43,500 bases of DNA from Bacillus salacetis (GTDB lineage: Bacteria > Bacillota > Bacilli > Bacillales > Bacillaceae_B): NCBI RefSeq assembly GCF_003581585.1, contig NZ_QXIR01000041.1, positions 1 to 43,500 of the forward strand, in the 5' to 3' direction. The notes beneath the pieces were generated by a model. The model did not search any database, had not been told where the DNA came from, and saw only the letters and a program-made list of their open reading frames with translations. The position numbers and the translations under genes are program-made. Each line of letters starts with the position of its first letter. The first letter of the stretch is position 1. Shown here piece by piece: positions 1-7,939 of the stretch.

Positions 1-24
1 CCTTCCGGTATGGAAGGTTTTTTT
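1..24 (+). terminator. Rho-independent terminator of a gene left of the window
   Basis: CCTTCC (1-6) pairs with GGAAGG (12-17) around a short loop and is followed by seven T. The stem may extend beyond the left edge. The gene it serves lies outside the window. Confidence 0.7.
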
Positions 25-281
25 CGAGCTTAATCAGAAATTTCCTGATAGCGGGAATGGCAAACAAAACAGTACTTTTTCAATGGAGATTGCTCACCCT
101 TGTATATCGGTGCCAGCTTGTTGAAATAAAGGAGAGAAGATACTTCTGATCAATAAAGGCTCTAACTGAAGAATGTTTATTAAAAGGATTTGAGTAAGTA
201 TGTTATCGAGTGGGGTATTACAGGGGAAAATACACATAAAGTTTAGCGAGAAAATGTTTGGAGTCTTTTTGGATGTACTCC
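25..281. other. Intergenic stretch, no gene recognised
   Basis: No open frame with a ribosome binding site was found on either strand. AT-rich spacer between the terminator at the left edge and the end of the coiled-coil gene on the minus strand. Confidence 0.4.
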
Positions 282-671
282 TTACTGTCTGCTTAATCGC
301 TCAATTTCTGATTCAACTCTGTAAACTCTTTTATTTAATGCTTCAGTTTTGTCATCATGGTGTTCTGTAATCTTTTCTGTGTACGTACCAAGACTTTCAA
401 TGAGATTTTGTTCTAGCTTTTTCTGTCCAACCTCTAATCTTTGTTGTCCACCTTCGAGTCTTGCTTGTCCAACCTTTAATTCTCCTACATCTGATTTCAA
501 GCTATTAACATCTGTTTTTAAGCCGCCTACATCTGTTTTCATGCTATTAACGTCTGTTTTTAAGCCGCCTACATCTGTTTTCATGCTATTAACGTCTGCT
601 TTTAAGCCGCCTACATCTGTTTTAATGACTTTCAATTCGCTTAAAATTTGTTTTAGAATATCTTCCACCAC
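282..671 (-). CDS. Small coiled-coil protein with 14-residue tandem repeats
   Basis: Predicted 129-residue soluble protein of unknown function. Residues 15-65 are a run of 7-residue units of the type KTDVGGL / KTDVNSM, so 14-residue pairs, followed by GQARLEGGQQRLEVGQKKLEQ, which is also heptad-like. The last 40 residues are charged. There is no signal peptide or membrane span, so it is probably a cytoplasmic oligomerising rod. It starts with GTG at 671 behind GGAAGGAGG. An extended -10 (TGTTATAAT read on the minus strand, 702-710) lies about 30 bases upstream. Similar short repeat coiled-coil proteins are common in Bacillus, but I know no assigned role. It stands alone, with no operon partner. 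Gene reality is likely; function is unknown. Confidence 0.7.
   Translation of the reverse strand: MVEDILKQILSELKVIKTDVGGLKADVNSMKTDVGGLKTDVNSMKTDVGGLKTDVNSLKSDVGELKVGQARLEGGQQRLEVGQKKLEQNLIESLGTYTEKITEHHDDKTEALNKRVYRVESEIERLSRQ
501..626 (-). repeat. Three 42-bp tandem repeats inside the coiled-coil gene
   Basis: Units at 501-542, 543-584 and 585-626 differ at only a few positions. Each is 42 bp and encodes 14 residues, so unit gain or loss would keep the frame and the heptad register. A more diverged partial unit precedes them at about 485-500. Confidence 0.85.
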
Positions 672-701
672 TGCTTCCTCCTTCCCACCTATTCTATACT
701 T

Positions 702-710
702 ATTATAACA
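702..710 (-). promoter_or_regulatory. Extended -10 promoter of the coiled-coil gene
   Basis: Read on the minus strand the bases give TGTTATAAT, a TGn-extended perfect -10 (TATAAT at 702-707). No convincing -35 is present. Transcription would start near 695, leaving a leader of about 25 bases with the GGAGG site. The rest of 672-927 holds no gene I can support. Confidence 0.5.
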
Positions 711-927
711 CCTGCAGCCTGTTCTGCTAAAGCAGGATTGTAAAATTTATGGTGTACATTGACACTGGCACTTTCAAAAGACAGGGACAGATCCCCCGCC
801 CCTGCTAATGGTTCTGGTAAAACCACCGTTAAAATTACACTCCCACCTCCGAGTGCACAAAATTGATTTACACCTTCTTCACCCTTAATAATAAAGAAAG
901 GACAAAAAATACAGAGGTGAATCACAA

Positions 928-2166
928 ATGGAAAACAACTCGCACCCCCTTTCAAAACCGTTAACTCTTCCGAATGGAACTATCATAAAAAACCGTTTTT
1001 TTAAATCTGCGATGAGTGAAGCTCTTGGGACAAAGGAGAACGATGTCTCCCCTGCTCTTGTCAACTTATACAACACCTGGGCTGACGGAGGTACAGGACT
1101 TGTTGTGACAGGAAATGTCATGATTGATCGAAATGCTCTTGGTGAGTCAGGGAACGTCGTGATTGAGGATGTACGAGATATAGAGATGCTCACCAGATGG
1201 GCAAAGGCCGGGACGAAGAATGGTGCTCATCTGTGGATGCAATTAAATCACCCAGGTAAGCAGTCGCCGAGAACACTCTCCAAAAAACCTGTTGCACCAA
1301 GTGCCATACCGCTTTCCGGCAATCTGAAAAAATTCTTCAATGAGCCGAGGGCTCTTACCGGAGAAGAAATTCAAGAATTGATCATCAGGTTTGGCAATTC
1401 TGCCAGAATCGCTCAAAAAGCGGGATTTACCGGTGTGCAGATCCATGGTGCCCACGGTTATCTCATCAGCCAGTTTCTATCTTCCTATCATAACCGGCGC
1501 ACGGATGAATGGGGCGGTTCGCTGGAGAATCGAATGAGGTTTGTACTGGAGGTCTACCATGAGATTCGCAGACAGACCGGCAATGAATTCCCAGTAGGAA
1601 TCAAGTTGAATTCTGCAGATTTCCAGCGAGGCGGTTTCACTGAAGAGGAATCTTTGGAGGTCATTCGCACCCTGGCTGACGCAGGCATCGATCTTATCGA
1701 AATCTCAGGCGGAAATTATGAGAATCCTGCGATGCAGGGGGCGAATGTCAAAGAAAGCACGAAGAAGCGGGAAGCCTATTTCCTGGAATTCGCTGCAAAG
1801 GTAAGAGAAATTGTGTCTACACCATTGGTCGTCACCGGAGGCTTTCGTTCAGAACAGGCTATGACGGACGCAGTTGTCCAAGGAGAAATTGATATGGTGG
1901 GTATCGCCAAGCCTCTTGCTCTGATACCTGACCTTCCAAATCAAATTTTTAAAGGGACCTACGAAACCATCCAGTTGAAACCGATGAAAACAGGGTTGAA
2001 ATGGGTCGATAATTCTGCCGGAATGTTGGAAATCGTCTGGTATGAGCAGCAGCTGGCCCGAATGGGAAATGGAAAACCTCCCAAACCAGGCCATAGTGTC
2101 TGGCTGGCATTGTTGCACACCATCACCACCAATGGAACTTCTGTTTTCAAGAAACGGCGTGGTTAG
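928..2166 (+). CDS. NADH:flavin oxidoreductase, Old Yellow Enzyme family
   Basis: FMN-dependent ene-reductase-type TIM barrel of 412 residues. It would use NAD(P)H to reduce activated C=C bonds; the physiological substrate is not evident. The barrel shows MQLNHPGKQ (104-112), the His pair HGAH (173-176) that binds the substrate carbonyl, the family signature SQFLS...RRTDEWGGSLENR (181-202) and the FMN-phosphate loop VVTGGFRS (301-308). It is longer than minimal YqjM-like enzymes (about 340) and carries an extra C-terminal 60-70 residues, but lacks the FeS and FAD domains of dienoyl-CoA reductases. The ATG at 928 is preceded by GAGGTG at good spacing. It converges with the SDR gene downstream. 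High confidence in family, low in substrate. Confidence 0.93.
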   Translation: MENNSHPLSKPLTLPNGTIIKNRFFKSAMSEALGTKENDVSPALVNLYNTWADGGTGLVVTGNVMIDRNALGESGNVVIEDVRDIEMLTRWAKAGTKNGAHLWMQLNHPGKQSPRTLSKKPVAPSAIPLSGNLKKFFNEPRALTGEEIQELIIRFGNSARIAQKAGFTGVQIHGAHGYLISQFLSSYHNRRTDEWGGSLENRMRFVLEVYHEIRRQTGNEFPVGIKLNSADFQRGGFTEEESLEVIRTLADAGIDLIEISGGNYENPAMQGANVKESTKKREAYFLEFAAKVREIVSTPLVVTGGFRSEQAMTDAVVQGEIDMVGIAKPLALIPDLPNQIFKGTYETIQLKPMKTGLKWVDNSAGMLEIVWYEQQLARMGNGKPPKPGHSVWLALLHTITTNGTSVFKKRRG

Positions 2167-2259
2167 GAAGCACAGTTTTATTGCGGAATATAATAGATAA
2201 TAAGCGTTTTATCTTTTTTCAAGCACTGCATTTATTATTCGAATCAGCCAATTTCAATG

Positions 2260-2287
2260 AAAAACCGCCAAGACCTCGTCTCAGCGG
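2260..2287 (-). terminator. Terminator of the SDR gene
   Basis: On the minus strand CCGCTGAGAC pairs with GTCTTGGCGG (two G-U pairs, 3-base loop) and is followed by TTTTT. Confidence 0.7.
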
Positions 2288-2295
2288 ATTCATTT

Positions 2296-3066
2296 TTAAC
2301 AATCGGTATTAATAGGCTGTCCAGCCCGCATCCCCGGTAATGACGGTTCCGTTGACAAAGCTTGAAATTCGGAAGCGAGGAACAGCGCGATATTGGCGAT
2401 TTCTTCAGGCTTGCCGACTCGGGGGTTGATGGCCAATCCCGGTTGGATGCGTTCCATTCCGGATTGGTTGAAGCCTGTCATGGAAGATTGGATGTTGGTT
2501 TCCACTCCACCAGGGGCGATTGCGTTGCAGCGGATCCCTTTGGTGGCATACATGAAGCCTGTGTTTTTCGTGAACCCGACCACAGCATGCTTGGAAGCTG
2601 TATAAGCCGCCCCTGCTCTTGCACCATAAAGGCCTCCGGCTGATGCGATGTTGATGATGACGCCTGCCTCTTTCTCCAGAAAGACCGGCAACGCTTTGCG
2701 GGTTGCCCGCATGACGCTTGTCGTATTAACGGCAAAGATTCTCTCCCAGTTTTCGTCGACGATATCACCGGCAGGTTCGAAGTTGTCCATGATTCCTGCA
2801 TTGTTCACCAGGATGTCCAATGTACCATAAGTGTCGACCGTTTTATCGATCAGGTTCTGTATATCCTCTTCCTTTGCGACATTCGCTACAATGGCAACAG
2901 CTTCACCGCCATTTGATCTGATTTCCTCCACTGCCGCGCTGGCTGCTTCCTGGTTGATATCCGAAACAACCACTTTCGCCCCTTCTTTTGCGTAAAGGAC
3001 GGCTATCGATTTGCCCATTCCTGAAGCTGCTCCAGTTACCACTGCTACCTTATTTTCCAATCTCAT
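2296..3066 (-). CDS. SDR-family oxidoreductase with a C-terminal frameshift
   Basis: NAD(P)-dependent short-chain dehydrogenase of about 256 residues. Seen: cofactor motif TGAASGMG (11-18), NNAG (88-91), catalytic Ser142 and Tyr155-x3-Lys159, and PGGVET after the active site. The ATG at 3066 lies 7 bases after AGGAGG; the ATG at 3072 is too close to that site. The expected C-terminus is broken. After FLASEFQA the frame reads an unrelated tail ending at 2296, while the next frame reads SFVNGTVITGDAGWTAY and stops at 2309, which is the normal SDR ending. One base has been lost, or two gained, near 2353-2360. Either a sequencing error or a real change of the last ~17 residues. It is divergent from the TetR gene and probably repressed by it. 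Confidence 0.85.
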   Translation of the reverse strand: MRLENKVAVVTGAASGMGKSIAVLYAKEGAKVVVSDINQEAASAAVEEIRSNGGEAVAIVANVAKEEDIQNLIDKTVDTYGTLDILVNNAGIMDNFEPAGDIVDENWERIFAVNTTSVMRATRKALPVFLEKEAGVIINIASAGGLYGARAGAAYTASKHAVVGFTKNTGFMYATKGIRCNAIAPGGVETNIQSSMTGFNQSGMERIQPGLAINPRVGKPEEIANIALFLASEFQALSTEPSLPGMRAGQPINTDC

Positions 3067-3115
3067 TTTCATTCCTCCTAAGATAAAGAATGTAAAGTTA
3101 TTTGTCTTTTTCAAC

Positions 3116-3173
3116 AAGTGTTCATTATCCAACACTTATCTATAGTATAATGACTGGTATAGGCGCCCTACAA
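3116..3173 (-). promoter_or_regulatory. SDR promoter with a probable TetR operator
   Basis: Reading toward the SDR gene, -35 TTGTAG (3168-3173) and -10 TATACT (3144-3149) are 18 bases apart. Just downstream is an inverted repeat, AAGTGTT (3116-3122) and AACACTT (3131-3137), 7-bp arms with an 8-bp spacer. It covers the expected transcription start, a typical repressor position. The adjacent divergent TetR gene is the obvious candidate binder. Confidence 0.55.
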
Positions 3174-3262
3174 TCAGCAATCTAGCTGAAGATTGTCCAT
3201 TAATCAACAGATTGCCGTCATAGTGTGTATTAATTTCGTTAATTGAACAATGGAGGCTTAAA

Positions 3263-3874
3263 ATGTCTATTAATAATGATTACATTGACAGAAGAGTAGT
3301 GAAATCGAAAAGAGCGATGAAAGATGCGCTCATTTCGTTGATGGAGACGAAAGATTTCAAAACCATTTCAGTTTCCGATATCGTTCGTTCAGCCGATTTG
3401 AACAGAGGAACGTTTTATAAGCATTATCAATATAAAGAGGATATCCTGAAAGAAATCATTGAGGAGATAACAGAGGACTTGTTTGAGTCGTATCGTACAC
3501 CTTATAAAGGGAAAAACATCCTTGAGCTGAATGAACTGACATCGTCCGCTATTAAAATTTTTGACCATGTCAGTAAATATGCCACGTTCTATACTCTTAT
3601 CTTTCAAACAGAGACGTTATCAGATTTCCAGCACAAGTTTTGTGCCATCATCAAAGACCTGGCCATAAATGATTTACATGATCAGATTTCGAACCCAAAA
3701 ATCAACCGGGAGCTGCAGGCAAGTTATCAGGCATATGCGATATTCGGCCTAATCAATGAATGGATTAATGGCGGCTTTAAATACAGTCCCACTTTCATGG
3801 CAGAGCAGCTGCTGGAGATCGTCAAGAATGATCGGTCTGTTGTTATTAAGGGGTCAGAAGATTCTTCATCCTGA
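3263..3874 (+). CDS. TetR/AcrR-family transcriptional regulator
   Basis: 203-residue one-component repressor. The N-terminal helix-turn-helix is at residues 33-56 (ISVSDIVRSADLNRGTFYKHY), with the usual TFYxHF-like end of the recognition helix. The C-terminal 130 residues are the ligand and dimerisation part, with no recognisable ligand signature. The ATG at 3263 follows GGAGG by 7 bases. It is divergently transcribed from the SDR gene with an inverted repeat between them, so local control of that oxidoreductase, and probably of itself, is the simplest reading. The inducer cannot be told from sequence. Confidence 0.92.
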   Translation: MSINNDYIDRRVVKSKRAMKDALISLMETKDFKTISVSDIVRSADLNRGTFYKHYQYKEDILKEIIEEITEDLFESYRTPYKGKNILELNELTSSAIKIFDHVSKYATFYTLIFQTETLSDFQHKFCAIIKDLAINDLHDQISNPKINRELQASYQAYAIFGLINEWINGGFKYSPTFMAEQLLEIVKNDRSVVIKGSEDSSS

Positions 3875-4230
3875 CTTATGGCTTCGTTCAGGCTGGAGTA
3901 TATTACTTTTTTATCAAATCTAAAACTGGCCAAAGTTGGTTTTTCAGTAACCACCCTGCAGGCGTCCGTTTAGAATGAGCAGTTACATCATCCTGTAGCT
4001 TTATAATTGATGTTATTAGAGAACCATATCTGAATCCCTTATGACGGATCGCTTTCGATAAATGTTTGTTATATTACCAGGTAAGAATTCAGCTAATTTA
4101 CAAACGCTTCTTCCACCCACAATTGAATTCAATGTAAAGAGTAACATGCCTCATAACAAAAAGGGACTGCGGACCTGTCCCTTTTGTCTTTTCCTATTAA
4201 ACTTGCATATTAGTGACTGGAGTTAACTGT
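3875..4230. other. Intergenic region with one hairpin, no gene
   Basis: No supported gene. A hairpin, AAAAGGGAC (4159-4167) with GTCCCTTTT (4177-4185), can end transcription of the TetR gene and, on the other strand, of the zinc-ribbon gene. The central GGGAC...GTCCC recurs in other intergenic hairpins of the window. Confidence 0.6.
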
Positions 4231-5103
4231 TTAAACGAGGCTAAGTACTTTAGATAAGATATTTTCAATTTCATCCATTTCTGAGTATGGAATTCTCACC
4301 AAATCTATATTATTGTTCTTGCAATAGTTGTTTTTGATTTGATCATTTTTTTGTCTAATGAAAAAGGCCTTTTCTCCTCCGAAATAGTCCCTGGCAGCAA
4401 AGTGCTGTTCCCCATCAAATTCTATTAGTTTTATAAGCTCCTCTTTATTATCAAAGATCGCAAAATCAAATGGCAGGGGTTTATTATTTCTACAATCTTT
4501 AAACCTGTATTGTCTGTGGTGAGGGATATTGTTCACTATTAACCAGGCAGCAATTCTTTCTTCCCCCATTGATGAAGGAGAACAGGCTAAACAACCGAAA
4601 CCGTTCCTGGCACTTTTCCATGTTTTATCGCCTATGTATCCGCATTCCAAGCACTTGTATTTCAGGGGAGTGCTCCCATTTTTATATTCCTCGTCGAGTA
4701 ATTGCAGGTTCAGCTTGGAGAAGGCGGCAACTCTCGCTTGTAATGTTGGCGGCTCCATTCCGGAACACTTTTTGCACCTTTTACCATTACGGAAGTTGTT
4801 TAGATTGATAAATACATCATGATCTTTTTCACATTTCATATGGAGTTTTTTGCTGTTTCCTTCATAGGATGTTGATAGTAAAGTCCACCCTATGTTTTCA
4901 ACTAATAATCTTACATGATCGTACGGAAGTCGTTGTCTTGTACTGATTTCAATAGTTGAGCACCCCTTGCAGCCTTTTCCTGCTCTTAAACTATCTGCCG
5001 TCTTAGTACCCTGTTTCCCGCACTTTAGGCAAGTATACTTCATTCCAGTACGTGCATTTATATAAACGGTTTCTTCTAATTTCAATTCAAATTCATGAAA
5101 CAA
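4231..5103 (-). CDS. C-terminal part of a zinc-ribbon repeat, Vsr/PD-(D/E)XK-like nuclease
   Basis: This reading frame is open upstream to 5196 and continuous with the frame of the gene ending at 5197; only a TAG separates them. The 290 residues from the first ATG hold three more ~65-residue repeats, each with a treble-clef or ribbon CxxC...CxxC core (YTCLKCG..GCKGCS, MKCEKD..RCKKCS, YKCLECG..GCLACS). A nuclease-like C-terminus follows: GEERIAAWL, then LPFDFAIFD, then LIEFDGEQHF. That order of E, D and ExD is what Vsr-like and EDxHD endonucleases show. Such fusions are typical of homing or phage-type endonucleases; the assignment is inference. No ribosome binding site precedes the ATG at 5103, so this half is probably expressed only by readthrough or not at all. 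Confidence 0.7.
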   Translation of the reverse strand: MFHEFELKLEETVYINARTGMKYTCLKCGKQGTKTADSLRAGKGCKGCSTIEISTRQRLPYDHVRLLVENIGWTLLSTSYEGNSKKLHMKCEKDHDVFINLNNFRNGKRCKKCSGMEPPTLQARVAAFSKLNLQLLDEEYKNGSTPLKYKCLECGYIGDKTWKSARNGFGCLACSPSSMGEERIAAWLIVNNIPHHRQYRFKDCRNNKPLPFDFAIFDNKEELIKLIEFDGEQHFAARDYFGGEKAFFIRQKNDQIKNNYCKNNNIDLVRIPYSEMDEIENILSKVLSLV

Positions 5104-5196
5104 CTCTTCAACTTCGTTATAAGTTAATGGAATATTCCCTGCACATTTAGGGCAACCTTTTTGGGACTTTGCAACACTAAGGCTTTTCTCGCATGT

Positions 5197-5727
5197 CTAA
5201 CCACAATCCAAACATTTATATTTCATGTCTGTGTCAAAAGAAGAATATTTTTCTTCCATTAACTCTAATCCCAATTCAAGAAAAACCTTCCTTGCCTCTT
5301 CAATTGAATGCTTGGTTTTGTTTTGTATTCTTAGTTGATGGCCACAAGACAGGCATGCCAGCTTACTATTTTTCACAGAAGCATAGGATCTTTCTCCAAC
5401 TTCCTCACATAATAAACATTTGAATTCAAGTGGACTATTCCGTTTATAGTATTCATCAGAAAGCAGCTCTGCTTCTTTGTCCATGAATATTCTCTTTAAA
5501 TCATCGATACTCATTCTTCTGGATTTTGCCCCTTTTGCTTTGCCACAACTACTGCACCCCTGCTTCCTATGATGCACTTTTGTCAGTGGTTTTGTTCCAT
5601 TGTGGCCACACGCTTTGCACTCATATTCCATAGGTTCTTTTGTATTTTTATATTCCGCTGATTTTAAAGTAAGGCCAACTTCATCAAATGCCTTCTTCGC
5701 TTTCTCATGTGTCCATTGTGTATCCAT
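5197..5727 (-). CDS. N-terminal part of the zinc-ribbon repeat protein, ends at an in-frame amber codon
   Basis: 176 residues, starting at ATG 5727 behind GAGGT. It contains two complete repeats and the start of a third: a helical segment such as IDDLKRIFMDKEAELLSDEY, then a CxxC...CxxC zinc ribbon (YECKACG..GCSSCG, FKCLLCE..ACLSCG, YKCLDCG). The TAG (5197-5199) sits immediately after the third CLDCG. The same frame continues with TCEKSLSV...GCPKCAG, completing that ribbon, and runs on to 4231. The intact protein would be about 498 residues with six ribbons and a nuclease-like C-terminus. The other repeats have H, E, K, E or Y at the interrupted site, so one substitution (for example AAG, CAG or TAT to TAG) explains it. 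Best treated as one interrupted gene. Confidence 0.75.
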   Translation of the reverse strand: MDTQWTHEKAKKAFDEVGLTLKSAEYKNTKEPMEYECKACGHNGTKPLTKVHHRKQGCSSCGKAKGAKSRRMSIDDLKRIFMDKEAELLSDEYYKRNSPLEFKCLLCEEVGERSYASVKNSKLACLSCGHQLRIQNKTKHSIEEARKVFLELGLELMEEKYSSFDTDMKYKCLDCG

Positions 5728-6105
5728 ATCTTACCTCGTATATTCACTATTTTTTATCATTACATTACAAAGAATTATCACAAAAAAAACAGGTTAAATC
5801 TATAGTAAACTATTATAAAACGCACACTTTGATATAAATCGTCTGTTTTTGGTTGTTGTTCCTTATATGTTTGAGGTGCCCGTGACAAATTAGTCATTCT
5901 TGTGTAGTTGAATCAATGAACGAACATTCTTCCTTCCTGCTTTTTGCTTGGACTCCAACCGGGAGAGTGAATTCTTGCCTCTGTCCTGCGCTCGCCCATT
6001 ACCCATCCACTCGCCTATAATTTTATGTAGACGAAATTCCGCTAAAGCTGAAAACGAAACTTTTACTGTATTTATTTCGTATTAGATGTAAGAGGAGTTG
6101 AAATC
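5728..6105. other. Intergenic region, divergent promoters expected
   Basis: No gene seen. It separates two divergent genes and should hold the promoters of both, but no close match to -35/-10 consensus stands out. The DUF2207 gene has GAGGAG ending 9 bases before its ATG. Confidence 0.4.
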
Positions 6106-7800
6106 ATGAAGAACTTACTGATCATGCTGGCATTTGTTTTTTCTTTACTATTAATCCCTGTTCAAGCGTTAGCTGTGGATTTTACCATTGAGGAAACCAG
6201 AATTGATGCATTTTTACAAGAAAATGGGGATGTGCAGGTCAAGGAGCAGCATACGTACGAATTCGACGGGGATTTCAACGGCATCACGCGGACGTTGATC
6301 CCTAAAGAGGATACCGATATACAAAACGTGAAGGCTTTTGAAGATAACAAGCCTTTAAAGGTCGATCAAGAGGGAAATCTTTATAAGATTTACAGGGGCG
6401 GCTCCGATGAAAGGATCACCATCGATCTTTCCTATACGATTCAAAATGGAATGGACGTATATTCTGATTTAGGACAGTTCTACTGGCCGTTTTTTGACAG
6501 CGGCAACGAATCCACTTATGAGAATATGGACATATATGTGCATCCCCCTCAGCCGACCGATGGAGTTTATGCCATCGGCTACGATGAAGCTGAAGGATCC
6601 GATTCTATTTCGGCTGACGGCATTGTCCACTTTGCCTTGGGTGAGGTGGACAGTGGTGAAAAAGGAGACATACGGGCAGCTTATGATTCTTCCCTGTTTC
6701 CTGGTGCCGTTACCATTGAAGGAGAAACGATCCGAGGGGAAATTCAGGATGAAGTCGCCGCCTATGAGGAAAGGCTGGAGGCTTTCAATGATAGAAAAGA
6801 CACGTTAAGCAAGCTTGCACCCTTTGTTATTGTGATTTTCGCAGTGTATTTAACGGCACTATTGGTCTCGGCCTGGAGAAGGAAACGGGCGACCCTTTGG
6901 GAGGTGCAGCGACAGGCTGGCCATCACTCTCATTTACCAGAGAAACAGATGAGCCTTCCTGCGACAATACTCCATATGAAGCATATGGCGGCGGATGGAA
7001 ATCTGCTTTCCGCAGCGTTATTGGATCTGGTCAGAAAAGGCTTTGTTGCGAGAAAGAATGAAAATGAGTTCGTTGTGAGTGAACACACAACCGATCATCC
7101 CCACGAAAAGGTATTGATTCAATGGCTGTTTTATAAAGTAGGAAAAGATGGGGTATTCACAGTTGATGCTCTCGATGAGTATGTAGAGGATAAGGAAAAT
7201 CAACAGAGCTATCACGAGAAATTTACACAGTGGGTTGAAGCTGTGAAAACAGAGATAAAGCAGCATTCCTTGGTCGATAAGAAAGCCGGATTACGATGGA
7301 CCGTTGCCATCAGCGGTCTGCTGCTGATTCCGTTCACTATCCTGTTCGGTGTCCATGATTTACTGATGTGGATGTTCTTCTCACTCCTTCTTGCCATTTC
7401 CCTTCTGCTCTTTGCACTGATTTATCAGCCCAGAACAGTGGAAGGCGCACGATTGAAGTACCAATGGAATAACTTCAGCAGCAACTACCATTCAATCGAT
7501 TCTGAACGATGGAGCGAATGGATGAGCGATGACCAAATGCAAGCATTCATCTACGCTATCGGCATGAATGATAAAAACATGCTGGACAAAAATGAAAAAC
7601 TTGCTGGAAAAAAATCACCTGGCCATGATTCGTTTACCACTTCATCCAGTGACCTGGTCATGCTCATGATCATTTCGGGCACGATTACAAACCGTTTCAA
7701 CAGCGCCGATCAAACGGTCTCTGCCGGAACCGGAGGAAGTTCCATTCCCGGCGGTGGTTCAGGTGTCGGCGGCGGTGGCGGTGGTTCTGGAGCGTTTTAA
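6106..7800 (+). CDS. DUF2207-family membrane protein
   Basis: 564-residue predicted membrane protein of a widespread uncharacterised family. It has a signal peptide (residues 1-23, cut after QALA). An extracytoplasmic beta-rich domain follows (24-235), beginning VDFTIEETRIDAFLQENGDV, typical of DUF2207. Then come a membrane span (about 236-256), a cytoplasmic helical segment with an RKGFVARKN winged-helix-like stretch, a pair of spans (about 398-440) and a C-terminal tail ending in a glycine-rich run (GGSGVGGGGGGSGAF). That tail is the family hallmark. The ATG at 6106 follows AGAGGAG. It is transcribed alone and ends at a strong bidirectional terminator. The biochemical role is unknown; envelope-related is an inference. 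Confidence 0.9.
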   Translation: MKNLLIMLAFVFSLLLIPVQALAVDFTIEETRIDAFLQENGDVQVKEQHTYEFDGDFNGITRTLIPKEDTDIQNVKAFEDNKPLKVDQEGNLYKIYRGGSDERITIDLSYTIQNGMDVYSDLGQFYWPFFDSGNESTYENMDIYVHPPQPTDGVYAIGYDEAEGSDSISADGIVHFALGEVDSGEKGDIRAAYDSSLFPGAVTIEGETIRGEIQDEVAAYEERLEAFNDRKDTLSKLAPFVIVIFAVYLTALLVSAWRRKRATLWEVQRQAGHHSHLPEKQMSLPATILHMKHMAADGNLLSAALLDLVRKGFVARKNENEFVVSEHTTDHPHEKVLIQWLFYKVGKDGVFTVDALDEYVEDKENQQSYHEKFTQWVEAVKTEIKQHSLVDKKAGLRWTVAISGLLLIPFTILFGVHDLLMWMFFSLLLAISLLLFALIYQPRTVEGARLKYQWNNFSSNYHSIDSERWSEWMSDDQMQAFIYAIGMNDKNMLDKNEKLAGKKSPGHDSFTTSSSDLVMLMIISGTITNRFNSADQTVSAGTGGSSIPGGGSGVGGGGGGSGAF

Positions 7801-7841
7801 ATATCCGCTGTAAATACTATGCAATTTAATCAATACGCAAT

Positions 7842-7875
7842 AAGAAGACTCGTCTAGTGACGAGTCTTCTTATAT
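7842..7875. terminator. Strong bidirectional terminator
   Basis: AAGAAGACTCGTC (7842-7854) pairs perfectly with GACGAGTCTTCTT (7859-7871), giving a 13-bp stem with a 4-base loop between convergent genes. The T and A flanks are short, but the ends of the stem itself supply U-rich ends. Confidence 0.8.
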
Positions 7876-7939
7876 CTGGTTATATATATTGGCAGCGGTA
7901 TAAGGATATTTTATTAAAGTATCCTATAGCGGAATAACA

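Noticed and set aside
689..955. 88-residue minus-strand frame and a plus-strand NGSGKTT Walker A-like string near 804-830
   Set aside because: Neither has a ribosome binding site or further family motifs; the Walker-like string is followed by a stop within 14 codons. Probably chance.
5197..5199. TAG as a selenocysteine/pyrrolysine-type recoded codon
   Set aside because: No recoding hairpin or pyl genes in the window, and the equivalent positions in sister repeats are ordinary residues; a point mutation is simpler.
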